Shown: positions 33,681 to 42,768, counted from the first letter of the stretch. The stretch: 64,000 nt of DNA from Clostridiales bacterium (GCA_020859985.1 JAJBVD010000023.1:16141-80140); one strand, 5' to 3'. Made by a program: numbers and translations. The notes: a model not told the origin generated them from the letters alone.

Positions 33681-33896
33681 TTATTTTTCCTCCTGATTTT
33701 CTTTATTTTTGTGTTCGTTCAACCACTGCTTGAGTTTTTCTTCGCATTCCGGGCAGAAGTCATATGTCACCATAAAGCTCGGATTTGCGTGTTCATGAAA
33801 ATTTTCCACAAGAGCCATTCTTGGTTCATAAATGCTTTTTGAAGCCTGTGGATCATAAATAGTTCCACACCGATCACATTTCTTTACATCTGCCAT
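33681..33896 (-). CDS. small zinc-ribbon protein
   Basis: A 71-residue protein with KKCDRCGTIYDPQASKSIYE and FCPECEEKLKQWLNEHK, two CxxC knuckles. It is paralogous in layout to the next gene and to the one at 26085. Starts one base after the upstream stop region with an AGGAGTAAAT ribosome site. Function unknown. Confidence 0.65.
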   Translation of the reverse strand: MADVKKCDRCGTIYDPQASKSIYEPRMALVENFHEHANPSFMVTYDFCPECEEKLKQWLNEHKNKENQEEK

Positions 33897-33898
33897 AT

Positions 33899-34117
33899 TT
33901 ACTCCTGATTTTCTTTAACATTTTCTTCAAATAAGTTGCCGGTTAACCACGAAGCCAATTTGTCGCTACACGAAAGGCATAAATCATAACATTTATGTCT
34001 ATTATCGTAACAATACTCGTGCACAGATATATTTTGCATTCTTAACTGTCCGATCTTAGGATCTTTAGTTATGATTTGTCCGCACCTATCACAGGTGTAT
34101 ACAATTGATGCTGCCAT
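33899..34117 (-). CDS. small zinc-ribbon protein
   Basis: A 72-residue protein with VYTCDRCGQIITKDPKIGQL and DLCLSCSDKLASWLTG, plus an acidic end. Tandem neighbour of a similar protein, so a local duplication is likely. TAAGGAGGTAACTG precedes the ATG. Confidence 0.65.
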   Translation of the reverse strand: MAASIVYTCDRCGQIITKDPKIGQLRMQNISVHEYCYDNRHKCYDLCLSCSDKLASWLTGNLFEENVKENQE

Positions 34118-34128
34118 CAGTTACCTCC

Positions 34129-34479
34129 TTAATTCTGAAGCCATGGTGGTAATTCTTTGCGATCCACCCACGCTCTCTGTTTGTCTACAATTACATCCAC
34201 TCCTGTTAACCGCTTCATCTCATCGACAAAGTCCTGTCTGAACTGTTCTGTCATGAATGCTACGGATGCCTCAAACGTCGGGTCTTTCAACCGAGTCAAA
34301 GGCATTCCGCCGCACCGTCTGACCAGAGCATTGAACTCAATCACGTGCAAATAAACAGCCGGAGCATCTTCCTTAGCGATATGAGCTATAAATACTTCTT
34401 TCTCGCCAATATGAGCATGTGGTTGTCTTTCCACAGGTTTGTCCAGTTCACCGAAGTAGAACGATTTACTATCACTCAT
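34129..34479 (-). CDS. phage protein, unknown function
   Basis: A 116-residue protein starting MSDSKSFYFGELDKPVERQP, with VYLHVIEFNALVRRCGGMPL and an end EEL-type WVDRKELPPWLQN. AGGAGGTAAGTG precedes the ATG at 34479. No motif recognised. Confidence 0.5.
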   Translation of the reverse strand: MSDSKSFYFGELDKPVERQPHAHIGEKEVFIAHIAKEDAPAVYLHVIEFNALVRRCGGMPLTRLKDPTFEASVAFMTEQFRQDFVDEMKRLTGVDVIVDKQRAWVDRKELPPWLQN

Positions 34480-34482
34480 CAC

Positions 34483-34779
34483 TTACCTCCTGTACTTAGC
34501 CTTACCGAATCCGTTAGCCAACTGAATGACCGTATAGCGAACGTTGTGGTCTTTTAAAGTCCTGCTCAACAGACCGTAGACTTTGCCGCTTTCTCTACCG
34601 ACAAGGTTGTAGAAGTTCCACGGGTCTTCATCTTCGTACTTTTTACGCAGAATAACAGCGCGGTCACCATTTTTAAACATCATACTGTTCTCGTCATGTA
34701 ATAAGCACCCCACAGCTTCTGTCAGTTCTCTGATGCCATACGTTTTGTACTTCTGAATAGTTCCTGTTTTACGTTTCAT
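34483..34779 (-). CDS. phage protein, unknown function
   Basis: A 98-residue basic protein with YGIRELTEAVGCLLHDENSM and a C-terminal YTVIQLANGFGKAKYRR. GGAGGTAAGTG precedes the ATG at 34779. It is adjacent to a gene with the same ribosome region. No family recognised. Confidence 0.5.
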   Translation of the reverse strand: MKRKTGTIQKYKTYGIRELTEAVGCLLHDENSMMFKNGDRAVILRKKYEDEDPWNFYNLVGRESGKVYGLLSRTLKDHNVRYTVIQLANGFGKAKYRR

Positions 34780-34802
34780 CACTTACCTCCTTTCGCATAA
34801 AT

Positions 34803-34842
34803 AAGAGAGAGCCCCGACAATATAATGCCGAAGCTCTCTCTT
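34803..34842 (-). terminator. terminator after the 68-residue membrane protein
   Basis: Ten-base arms AAGAGAGAGC and GCTCTCTCTT. The loop contains the dispersed octamer (ATTATATT on the minus strand). The U-tract is weak (TATTTAT). Confidence 0.6.
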
Positions 34843-34843
34843 A

Positions 34844-35050
34844 TTACTTTTTGGAATTTCCTTGATCTTCTGACTCCATTTTCTTATGGTATGCATCAGT
34901 CATAACATCCGCAAAGTGCTCCTGACCTTTGTCCCAACCCATGCTGAACATTAAATACATGCTCACAGCGGTTAGAACGCCAGCAACAGTTGGACGGATT
35001 TTTTGCCATGATGTTTCATTGTTCCATGGATACCTCCCAGATTTTGCCAT
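34844..35050 (-). CDS. single-helix membrane protein
   Basis: A 68-residue protein starting MAKSGRYPWNNETSWQKIRP, with a helix VAGVLTAVSMYLMFSMGW and an acidic/basic tail. The SGRYPW start echoes the HSGRFPWGSG segment of the polymerase-like protein. AAAGGAGGAATTAACT precedes the ATG and the 26-bp element lies directly upstream. A terminator follows, so it is a one-gene unit. Confidence 0.55.
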   Translation of the reverse strand: MAKSGRYPWNNETSWQKIRPTVAGVLTAVSMYLMFSMGWDKGQEHFADVMTDAYHKKMESEDQGNSKK

Positions 35051-35065
35051 AGTTAATTCCTCCTT

Positions 35066-35091
35066 TCATAAAGAAGACTGCAAATTATGCG
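35066..35091 (-). repeat. conserved 26-bp element, copy 3
   Basis: Plus strand TCATAAAG, CTGCAAAT, ATGCGT. It lies between the polymerase stop (35095) and the ribosome site of the 68-residue membrane protein. Confidence 0.75.
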
Positions 35092-35094
35092 TAA

Positions 35095-38000
35095 TTAATG
35101 GAATGGTAATTCATCCGGATAGACAGGATATAATCCATACTCTCCTGTTTCCCAGAAAGGTTCGGGCATCGGATCATCACTCAGGAACATCTCAACGTCC
35201 ATATCTGATGACACCGCCATAGTAGCCTCGGCATCATCAACCAGTTTCGTGTAATACGATTTGTCGATCTTGTCCTTCATGTCGAGATTCTGAACCATTT
35301 CGGATTCCAACCAGCGATAACCCTTAGCTCCCTGTGCATAGGAATACTTATCGTCTCGTTTGGCCATGAGCAGACCTCCACCACAACCGGATATAATAGG
35401 ACAGAACAGACCTACCTTTCCAACAAAGTGATAATCATGTCCTTTCTCTATCTCCGGAAGCAGCCGTTCACACTCAGCCTCCCAAGTCGTATCTGATAAT
35501 TCTCCCTTGCGGTATTTTCCGTCCAGCTTCCAATACTCTTTCTCCAGAGCATCCACATTCGGAAGATTCTCGTTGGTATCCAGATATAATGCGTCACCTT
35601 TGTCAATAGCAAAGGTTTCACACATATCTTTAAATAAAATAGGCTCCTTAGAGAACAGAGTCTTATGCACATACGGAACCGCGAACTGCTTACCGGTTGC
35701 TGTCCACCAAATCCACTTTTTCTCATCTTTGTCCCAATGTGCTTCTTTATACTTGGCAATATAAACTGCATCGTTAACTAAACACATCCGGTCATAGGTT
35801 GCCTCGTGCTCGAACGTATACCCATATTCCTTTGCGAAATCCATGCAGAACTGAATTATCTCGGGTGTAGCGTTCGGAATCTTTATAGAATCCGTCTTGA
35901 TATGCGCTACAATGAATCCTCTTTTCTGGACTTCCTCTTTCAGTTTGGTCATGAACAGAGCACCACGCTTTGCCACTATGTTGTCGATGTTGTTCGGATC
36001 ACGGAATCGGTTCTTATAAGTAGCTGCAGTTTGACCGTACACTGCATTAATCATTATCTTAAACGACTGAGCCAAAGCCTTTGAGTCCTCTTCGTCGTTC
36101 AGATATTTAGCAAGTTTTCCATCAAACATCTTTCTTGCTGTATCGAAGTCTTTGTGCTTGATGGCAATTCTGGCATCTACGAGCTCCTTAAATCTTGCAG
36201 TATAATATGGGCCAAATGCTACTTCTGCAATAATGCTGTGTGGATGCATTGACGCGATGTCCAACAGAGCTACATCCGAATACATTCCCGGTTCAGCATA
36301 GACCCGTCCTCCTTCACCCACTTCTTGCCCCAGATAAGTTGACTTGTGTTTAAACTTGTCATACGTATAACCCGGGAAGAATGGTAATACGCTCCATCCA
36401 TCCGGCAGGTTCATTCCGTTCTGATATGTTTGATACGTCGGGTTACCATCAGCGTCAAACACTCTGAACACATAATCTTTACCGTATTTATCCAGCAAGT
36501 CATCAGACCAAGGAACCGGTTTAGACATATCACGATAATTGAACTGACTTTGCGGTTCTTTATCGTCTTCGAATACAAACTGCTGAGACAATTGATTTGT
36601 AGAGCTATTCGCAGTCATATCTGTTAAATCAGCAGCCATCTCCCTTGTCTCGTAGTCGCTTTTCTGTTCGTTAAACACTGCCTCAGTTGCAAGAACATCA
36701 TTATCACAATACTCGGCAACTTTAGGCCACATTTCTTCCGGAACAGGCTGATCCCACGGTAAACCAAGCTCCTGATGGTGAATACCAAGTTCAATCTCCC
36801 ATTTCTTCAAGCTCTGTTTCTTCGAGCAGAAATCATAGACATCCGTATAGCTCAGATTCCATGCGCTGCCAAAGAACGGACCTTGCTCACCTTTCTTAGT
36901 AGATATAATTTGCTGAGACAATCGGTAGAGCTGTTCGTTGTTATAACCCAGCTCGCCTCTTGCGTACAGTATATGGTTGTCGTACCGTTTGTTGTTGAAA
37001 CCAACCAGCTTGTACTTAAACAGCTTTCTTACCTCATCAGGTGATGGATTGATCATCCGCATGACTTTCTCGTTTTCACCCAAGAACTTCCAGTTGATAA
37101 GAAACAGATTCGGGAAGACCTCACAGTCAAATATAACTATCTTGTCTTCCTCGGATTCTACCTCATCAACCGGCTCATCTGACCGGAAGTGCATGTCACA
37201 AACTTTGTTCATGCAATACTCTGCCTGATTGGTGCTGTTGGCCGCGAAGGATATAATTGCCTCCTCCATGTCGCTAACGTCGTACTTCATGCCGCTGTTG
37301 TACGCATTCTCCAGATCCTTGAATATAAAGTCGATGCTGCACTTGGTACTGCTCTGATACTCTTTATTCAGGTTCTTTTTAATAAGCGTCCTCAGGGCTT
37401 TCTCATTCTTTATTCCCTCGAAATCTACCACGTCTTTGCCCCCTTTCAATGGTAATCCCGAACTGATAGTTGCTATTGGCAGGTCATTACAGAGAGTCAG
37501 CTTCCTCCTCAACGAACTCTTACCTGTAAAGACCTTTACCTCAATATGGTCGTCATACACTAAACTGAGCTGAGAAACGTCTCCGTTGTAAATATAATGC
37601 AGGTGAATTCCTTGTCCGCTCTTGCTCAGTTCTGCGTATGTTGCCGGCCAGTGTTTTGCTGCTTCAATGTTCCGTTCGAGACATTTGTTTCCATCGTCGT
37701 CCGGAATATCAAAGTCAATTACTATGTGATTCTCTGGCGGCCGAATATAATGCGTCTTACTCGTGTCAATGTCTTTCAGAGTTGTTTTAACAAAGTCCCA
37801 GCCGTGACGCGGTTTCTCTTCATCATTCGCGTACTGAGCCGGGCAATCCGATAAGACTGTGTCCAAAATTGAATACATTGCCCTGAAGTCCACGATGGGT
37901 GATAACTCACTGTCTTGTCCTTCGTCGGGCTGAGATCCATTTCCGTCAAATATCTCGTACTTGAATCCGCTGTAGTAGTTCCTAACTCTGGTTCCATCGG

Positions 38001-39255
38001 ATAGAGTCTTCCTGTCGTCCCAGTGTTTGAAATAAGACTTCAACTCCTCTCTGAACAACCGCTGTGTCAACGGATAATTCACACGAGCTTCATCGCAGTA
38101 TTTCTTATAGCTGTCCCATGCAGATTTCATGGTTACTCCGTCGTCTTTCTTGAAGTCGAAGTACATTTCCTCCACATAGTTGAAGAAGTCGTTTGTAACT
38201 GACATCATCCGGATTGGCTGATAGCTGTCGTATCTATTCGGTTCGCTCAAATATAATTCCTTACATTTCCATGCGATTCCACCCAGTTCAAACTTCACCT
38301 GCTTTGTCAGCCGGTTGTACTCTTTTATTGGCAGTTTTCTTCCGGATGGCTCGACGTCGATCAATCGTCTTGTAAGACCAGACTTGGCATCTGTAATCTT
38401 AACCGGTTCGTTCGTACCAATATAAAGAAAGCACTTAAACCGGGTGGAATAAGTGCTTCTGAATTTCTCGTTTACAGTCATTTCCTCATGAGAGACCAGA
38501 CTGTTAATCCGAGTGTTGTTCTCAATCCGTGATAATTTCCCATCGTGCTCAATTGCAACCAGCGGGTTTGTCTTAAAAGCTTCCAAAGCAAAAGCGTCGT
38601 TTGAAGAACCGAGTGCCTGTGAGTTGAATACACAGTAATACCCCTCAAACAACTGCTGAATGATGTTCAGGATGGTGGACTTACCGGTACCTGCGCCACC
38701 ATAGAACACCATGAACTTCTGCAGAAACTTAGACTCACCGGTTACGATTGCTCCGATGCTCCACTCGATTTTCTCCCGTTCTTCCGGTTCGTACAGAGTG
38801 GATATAATTTTGTCCCACGAAGGAGTCTCGCAAGCCCCCAGCGGATAATTCAACCGATGACTTGCGTAGTCCTCTTTCTTCACATCAGTGTTGGAGAATA
38901 TAAGTCTCTCATCCAACTGATGGTAATTGTCTCGTAGTTGCTTCTGACAATACTTGTGCCATTTGTCAATCTGACCTGAATCCGCATCCCACAAATATAA
39001 TGGCTTGATGAGGTCTTCAGGATGAGTTGATCGCAGTTCTTCAGCTTTATCCCGCACAATATCATCAATCTGTCGCAACGCATCTTCTTCATCAACGGAC
39101 CATCTCTGATCGTTCTCGACCCAGACAGCATAGAAATCTCCGCCTCGTATCATGAGGTCTTCTGATTTCTTTTTGCCATAAGTCTTAAATGCCGGTGAGA
39201 CCTCGATGATACCCTGTTTCGGAGACTTAATTTTTACGCTAACAAAGTCAAGCAT
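35095..39255 (-). CDS. fused SF3 helicase - AEP primase - family B DNA polymerase
   Basis: A 1386-residue single frame. Residues 1-440 are a P4/D5-type SF3 helicase with Walker A FYGGAGTGKST (about 184-194) and LYIGTNEPVKI. About 450-690 has archaeo-eukaryotic primase motifs in order: VIDFDIPD (DxD, ~514), SGQGIHLHY (SxH, ~550), IEVKVF. About 705-860 is a proofreading exonuclease: VIFDCEVFPN (ExoI), GFNNKRYDNH (ExoII), EYCDNDVLA (ExoIII). About 990-1250 is a family B polymerase: DIASMHPHS (motif A), FKIMINAVYG (motif B), IKTDSIKI (motif C, with K for the first Asp). It would unwind, prime and copy DNA in one polypeptide. Confidence 0.85.
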   Translation of the reverse strand: MLDFVSVKIKSPKQGIIEVSPAFKTYGKKKSEDLMIRGGDFYAVWVENDQRWSVDEEDALRQIDDIVRDKAEELRSTHPEDLIKPLYLWDADSGQIDKWHKYCQKQLRDNYHQLDERLIFSNTDVKKEDYASHRLNYPLGACETPSWDKIISTLYEPEEREKIEWSIGAIVTGESKFLQKFMVFYGGAGTGKSTILNIIQQLFEGYYCVFNSQALGSSNDAFALEAFKTNPLVAIEHDGKLSRIENNTRINSLVSHEEMTVNEKFRSTYSTRFKCFLYIGTNEPVKITDAKSGLTRRLIDVEPSGRKLPIKEYNRLTKQVKFELGGIAWKCKELYLSEPNRYDSYQPIRMMSVTNDFFNYVEEMYFDFKKDDGVTMKSAWDSYKKYCDEARVNYPLTQRLFREELKSYFKHWDDRKTLSDGTRVRNYYSGFKYEIFDGNGSQPDEGQDSELSPIVDFRAMYSILDTVLSDCPAQYANDEEKPRHGWDFVKTTLKDIDTSKTHYIRPPENHIVIDFDIPDDDGNKCLERNIEAAKHWPATYAELSKSGQGIHLHYIYNGDVSQLSLVYDDHIEVKVFTGKSSLRRKLTLCNDLPIATISSGLPLKGGKDVVDFEGIKNEKALRTLIKKNLNKEYQSSTKCSIDFIFKDLENAYNSGMKYDVSDMEEAIISFAANSTNQAEYCMNKVCDMHFRSDEPVDEVESEEDKIVIFDCEVFPNLFLINWKFLGENEKVMRMINPSPDEVRKLFKYKLVGFNNKRYDNHILYARGELGYNNEQLYRLSQQIISTKKGEQGPFFGSAWNLSYTDVYDFCSKKQSLKKWEIELGIHHQELGLPWDQPVPEEMWPKVAEYCDNDVLATEAVFNEQKSDYETREMAADLTDMTANSSTNQLSQQFVFEDDKEPQSQFNYRDMSKPVPWSDDLLDKYGKDYVFRVFDADGNPTYQTYQNGMNLPDGWSVLPFFPGYTYDKFKHKSTYLGQEVGEGGRVYAEPGMYSDVALLDIASMHPHSIIAEVAFGPYYTARFKELVDARIAIKHKDFDTARKMFDGKLAKYLNDEEDSKALAQSFKIMINAVYGQTAATYKNRFRDPNNIDNIVAKRGALFMTKLKEEVQKRGFIVAHIKTDSIKIPNATPEIIQFCMDFAKEYGYTFEHEATYDRMCLVNDAVYIAKYKEAHWDKDEKKWIWWTATGKQFAVPYVHKTLFSKEPILFKDMCETFAIDKGDALYLDTNENLPNVDALEKEYWKLDGKYRKGELSDTTWEAECERLLPEIEKGHDYHFVGKVGLFCPIISGCGGGLLMAKRDDKYSYAQGAKGYRWLESEMVQNLDMKDKIDKSYYTKLVDDAEATMAVSSDMDVEMFLSDDPMPEPFWETGEYGLYPVYPDELPFH

Positions 39256-39277
39256 TTCATTTCCGGTCCTCCTTTCG

Positions 39278-39772
39278 TCAACGGCGAAGACTCAGATACC
39301 AGTAGTTCATCTGATACCAAATCTCTACCTGTCTCAAATCTCCCTCGTAACCGGGAATGTAGAACAAACCACCGCATCCATCCGGGTCGTATTCTCGTCT
39401 CAAGAACATCTCGATAGTCCTCATAGTAATACCACGGTTGAAATCATCATCCGTCATATCACTTAAGGTCAGACTCTTTATCATGTTCTTGAACCACCAC
39501 GATGCTCGACTGTGCTCGGGATTATCCGTGAGATGCTGGTCACAGCGGATAGCCAAAGCAACCATCATCTCAAGTACTGAACATCCAGTGCCTCGAAAGT
39601 ACCCTGCGGTTTTCCGCAGCTCAAGTCCATCTGATTCTCGATTCTTATCCATTTCGAGAATATAATCAAACGGAACGTAGTCAAGATACTCAAGAAGATT
39701 CTGATACTGGCCTGTGTCGAACTCATCCGGATCGTCAATCTGCTCTAACATCCAAAGAAAGTAATCACTCAT
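39278..39772 (-). CDS. conserved phage/ICE protein, unknown function
   Basis: A 164-residue protein with CSVLEMMVALAIRCDQHLTD, NRGITMRTIEMFLRREYDPD and GCGGLFYIPGYEGDLRQVEI plus WYQMNYWYL. These blocks are shared by a conserved family in Firmicute phages and conjugative elements, without known function. It sits directly upstream of the replication polypeptide in the direction of transcription, so a replication link is possible. Confidence 0.6.
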   Translation of the reverse strand: MSDYFLWMLEQIDDPDEFDTGQYQNLLEYLDYVPFDYILEMDKNRESDGLELRKTAGYFRGTGCSVLEMMVALAIRCDQHLTDNPEHSRASWWFKNMIKSLTLSDMTDDDFNRGITMRTIEMFLRREYDPDGCGGLFYIPGYEGDLRQVEIWYQMNYWYLSLRR

Positions 39773-40402
39773 TTAATCCTCCAATCTCTTAGTTTTCGGC
39801 TTCTTGGCGTTGACCTCTTTCCAAGTCCTCTGGTCAAGAAGAACCTCGTAATCAATCTTCCGATTCTCATTCCGGACATGAATAGAGTCTTCCTCATACT
39901 CTCCGAAATGAGTCAGAATCTCCTTATCGCCGAGGATAGTGCTCATGTCCTCAATCTTGTTGCTGTCATTATCCGTGAGAACGCCATCCGCGAAATATAA
40001 CAATGTCCGCGTCTCCCAGCCAAGCCCATCATCTGCATGCTCGTCGAACTGCTCCGGTGAGATAATATAAGGTGGAATCCAGTCTTTCTTCATTGGTGTT
40101 CTGTTCGTCTTTTCTCCCGGATTATCACCAGAATACTTGACGTAGCCCTCAGACTGTACACGCTTACGGTACTCTTTCATATCCGCATCTTTATTCTCTA
40201 CAGTCTCACCGGCCTTACGGATTTTTTCTGCTTTCTCAGGTTCTCCGTCCTCTTCGGCTTTCTTCATGTAAATGTTACGGATTTCCTCTACCTCTTTCTG
40301 CTTCTCATTCTCGAAATGCTTCTTCATAGCCAGAATCGAGGTACCAGCACCAACTGCAGCACCAGTAAAAACACCAATAACTACTTCAGCTCCTGTACTC
40401 AT
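39773..40402 (-). CDS. membrane-anchored phage protein, unknown function
   Basis: A 209-residue protein with an N-terminal helix VVIGVFTGAAVGAGTSILAM, then a charged coiled-coil region, then PYIISPEQFDEHADDGLGWE, YFADGVLTDNDSNKIEDMST and DYEVLLDQRTW. The C-terminal block recurs in phage proteins next to DUF6353 members. It starts one gene before the DUF6353 protein and is probably a partner at the membrane. Confidence 0.5.
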   Translation of the reverse strand: MSTGAEVVIGVFTGAAVGAGTSILAMKKHFENEKQKEVEEIRNIYMKKAEEDGEPEKAEKIRKAGETVENKDADMKEYRKRVQSEGYVKYSGDNPGEKTNRTPMKKDWIPPYIISPEQFDEHADDGLGWETRTLLYFADGVLTDNDSNKIEDMSTILGDKEILTHFGEYEEDSIHVRNENRKIDYEVLLDQRTWKEVNAKKPKTKRLED

Positions 40403-40417
40403 AATTAACCCCTTTCG

Positions 40418-41428
40418 TTATGCTGCTACTCTCTTGTTAATATAACCCAGAATGTTACCCTCCACATTCGGATCAATCATCCATATATTCTCACGCTTTG
40501 CATCCGGGTCAAGAGGATTGAACGGCTCGATCACTTCCTGAATCCGCAGGTCAAGTAAATCTGTGTCAGAATGTGAAGGACGAATTCTGCTATCCGGATC
40601 GTAAATCCATCCAGCCATCTGACCATAGTCAACAATTGGCATTCCCAGCTCCTGATATACCTCATTCAGGAACAGATAGCCTCTTGCTTTCAGCAGATTA
40701 TTAAGATTCTCGTAACTGCATTTAAGGAAGTCTTCGTTGTACATGTGGTTTCTCTTGTAGTAGATGCTGGTTTGCTTGTTAAAATATCTTGCATACATAC
40801 TACCCGGAGCATTGCTCAACGCAGAATATGTTGTCTGCTTCTCCGTTACAGTCTTGCCGTTCTCGTCCTTTGTCTTCACATCCACAGTCTCGGATTCCAG
40901 ATTATAATGGATTTCTTTTTCCGCAGTTTCTCCAATCCGGGCAGCCACTCTTTCGCGGTAATCCGAGAACTCCTGACTCAAAGCTGTGAACGCGGATGAC
41001 AGAGCTACATTCCTTTTCTGCAGGATGTTGTTACTTGACAGAAAGCAGGTCAGACTCAATCCGATCAGACACACAGCCGGCGCATACAGCTTAACGAACT
41101 TCAAGCCAGTCCGGAAATACGTATAAGTCAGATCTTTCTGGACGCTCTTCTTCGCTTCCGCTCCCTCTGAGGTGTTATCCTCACTATCAATCGCTTCGTT
41201 CTCCTCAGCTTCCTGATCGTGGATTTCACCAACTGCTTTACAATGCTCGTCAATGACGTCATCTACCTTGCGGGACGCCATACAAGCAACTACAACACCA
41301 CCGATAAGTGTAACCACACCACCGGCAATAAGCAGCTCAGGACTGTGAGCCTGAACCTTAAGTCCCAGCATACCAGTGCTTCTACTGATGCTGGTAGTAA
41401 GATTTGAAATTGCATTCTTGATACTCAT
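40418..41428 (-). CDS. DUF6353-like membrane protein
   Basis: A 336-residue protein with HSPELLIAGGVVTLIGGVVV then MASRKVDDVIDEH, a second hydrophobic helix APAVCLIGLSLTCFLSSN, and a soluble C-terminus containing FLNEVYQELGMP. The same layout is found at 42762. AAGGAGGAATAAATCT precedes the ATG at 41428, with the dispersed octamer immediately before the ribosome site. DUF6353 has no known role. Two paralogues 1.3 kb apart suggest a multi-subunit envelope complex. Confidence 0.65.
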   Translation of the reverse strand: MSIKNAISNLTTSISRSTGMLGLKVQAHSPELLIAGGVVTLIGGVVVACMASRKVDDVIDEHCKAVGEIHDQEAEENEAIDSEDNTSEGAEAKKSVQKDLTYTYFRTGLKFVKLYAPAVCLIGLSLTCFLSSNNILQKRNVALSSAFTALSQEFSDYRERVAARIGETAEKEIHYNLESETVDVKTKDENGKTVTEKQTTYSALSNAPGSMYARYFNKQTSIYYKRNHMYNEDFLKCSYENLNNLLKARGYLFLNEVYQELGMPIVDYGQMAGWIYDPDSRIRPSHSDTDLLDLRIQEVIEPFNPLDPDAKRENIWMIDPNVEGNILGYINKRVAA

Positions 41429-41453
41429 AGATTTATTCCTCCTTGAAATATAA

Positions 41454-42077
41454 TTAATCAATCGCTACCGCAGTAGGCAGGTCAATCAGATAACCGTCAC
41501 GAGTTGATGTAATCTTGGCCGAAGACACATTTGTCCAACCATACTTGCAATCTGTGTAATCCGAACCTAAACCACACAGATCATACAGGTCTCGAACAGT
41601 GGCAATACCGTACCGCTTGATGAGGTCTTCCAACCCGATGATAATATCTTCAGCTTCTCTCCGGGTTGGTGTGATAATATCTCGGTAGTCGTATTGTCTC
41701 CTAGTTACAGTTCGTCGTTCATCTCTGTGCCTTTCCCGTTCCCTGTCGTCATATGACCGAGAATAATTGTAGCGAGAAGCAGATGTCCTTTCCTTGGGTC
41801 TGCCTTTCTCACCATAGAATATAACGTCAACACAGGCGTCCAAAGAATCTGCCATAAACTTCTTGACTTTCGGAATGAATACCTCATTCACCAGATGTTC
41901 TCCGATGTTCGAGATATCATCCGCAAAGAAAGCTCCTGCCAGTTTTCTCATCTTGTTGTTCTTAGCCACAACCTTACCGTCTACAACTTTGCGGACAACA
42001 CGTTTTTCTTCCTGTTCAGAGGATGATGCTTCACTCTTTTCTCTATAGCTGTCTGTGTTAGGTCTGATTTCGTCCAT
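41454..42077 (-). CDS. phage protein with shared C-terminal YGW module
   Basis: A 207-residue protein. The first ~110 residues are charged and basic (RRTVTRRQYDYRD). The end, KRYGIATVRDLYDLCGLGSD then YTDCKYGWTNVSSAKI, matches the module in the 29746 gene. A GGAGGAGGGCATCT region precedes the ATG. It overlaps the upstream gene by 20 bases. Function unknown. Confidence 0.5.
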   Translation of the reverse strand: MDEIRPNTDSYREKSEASSSEQEEKRVVRKVVDGKVVAKNNKMRKLAGAFFADDISNIGEHLVNEVFIPKVKKFMADSLDACVDVIFYGEKGRPKERTSASRYNYSRSYDDRERERHRDERRTVTRRQYDYRDIITPTRREAEDIIIGLEDLIKRYGIATVRDLYDLCGLGSDYTDCKYGWTNVSSAKITSTRDGYLIDLPTAVAID

Positions 42078-42276
42078 AGATGCCCTCCTCCACTAATATA
42101 ATTTTGCCGGGTAATCCAATCTGGGCCGCGGCAAGTCTGTTGTTACGTACCTTGAACTGGTAAGCAAGATTTGAGCGGGCTTTTTTCTCACTCACAGCTC
42201 TGGTCGATCCGTGCCAGCTATTACAAATACACCTACCGTACTCTGTTACTGGCCCGCTGTATGAATATTCGTTCAT
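42058..42276 (-). CDS. conserved small phage protein, unknown function
   Basis: A 72-residue protein with YSGPVTEYGRCICNSWHGST, SEKKARSNLAYQFKVRNNRL and LPGKIILVEE. This pattern is conserved in gut phages, but its role is unknown. AGGAGGTGCAGC precedes the ATG at 42276. It starts only 24 bases after a terminator with no 26-bp element between. Confidence 0.6.
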   Translation of the reverse strand: MNEYSYSGPVTEYGRCICNSWHGSTRAVSEKKARSNLAYQFKVRNNRLAAAQIGLPGKIILVEEGIYGRNQT

Positions 42277-42299
42277 GCTGCACCTCCTGTAAAAACAAA

Positions 42300-42326
42300 A
42301 AGGCAAGCCCATGTAGGACTCACCTT
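42300..42326 (-). terminator. terminator after 42348 gene
   Basis: Eleven-base arms AAGGTGAGTCC and GGGCTTGCCTT (several G-T pairs) around five bases, followed by TTTGTTTTT on the minus strand. Confidence 0.75.
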
Positions 42327-42347
42327 TTACTTGGTTAGAATATAACC

Positions 42348-42704
42348 TTACTTCTTCTTCCGGGACTTACCCTGAACGTTTTCTTTCTGCTCAGGTTCCT
42401 CGGTTGACTCCTGATTGTCAATGTCCTCGGCTTCTGCCTCTGCGACACATCCGTCCTTGTCCGGTTTTACCTTTCTCTTGGCAGCAAGGCCCCGCCCAAA
42501 GTTGATTGCCTTACGTGCACCCCATTCGATACCTTTTCCAACAACGTATCCTCCGAATGCTAATCCACCAATCACCAATGCGGTGCCAAAGCCGCCACCA
42601 GAATTGCTTTCCGGCTGAACATCTGTGTTCTCAGATTCCACCTCGTCTACATCCGTTACCGGAATCTCCTCAAGTTCCACATAGCTTCTTTCTTCCTCGT
42701 TCAT
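42348..42704 (-). CDS. single-helix membrane protein with acidic flanks
   Basis: A 118-residue protein: acidic N-terminus (VDEVESENTDVQPESNSGGG), helix GTALVIGGLAFGGYVVGKGI, then basic GARKAINFGRGLAAKRK and an acidic, then Lys-rich end. GAAAGGAGAACAAAACT precedes the ATG. No family recognised. Confidence 0.5.
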   Translation of the reverse strand: MNEEERSYVELEEIPVTDVDEVESENTDVQPESNSGGGFGTALVIGGLAFGGYVVGKGIEWGARKAINFGRGLAAKRKVKPDKDGCVAEAEAEDIDNQESTEEPEQKENVQGKSRKKK

Positions 42705-42743
42705 AGTTTTGTTCTCCTTTCGTTATATAAAGTTTATTTCTTC

Positions 42744-42768
42744 CATAATAAAGCTTGCAAATTATGCG
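42744..42768 (-). repeat. conserved 26-bp element, copy 4
   Basis: Plus strand CATAATAAAG, TTGCAAAT, ATGCGT. The stop codon of the 42762 gene (TAC GCA TAA on the minus strand) lies inside the element. Confidence 0.7.
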
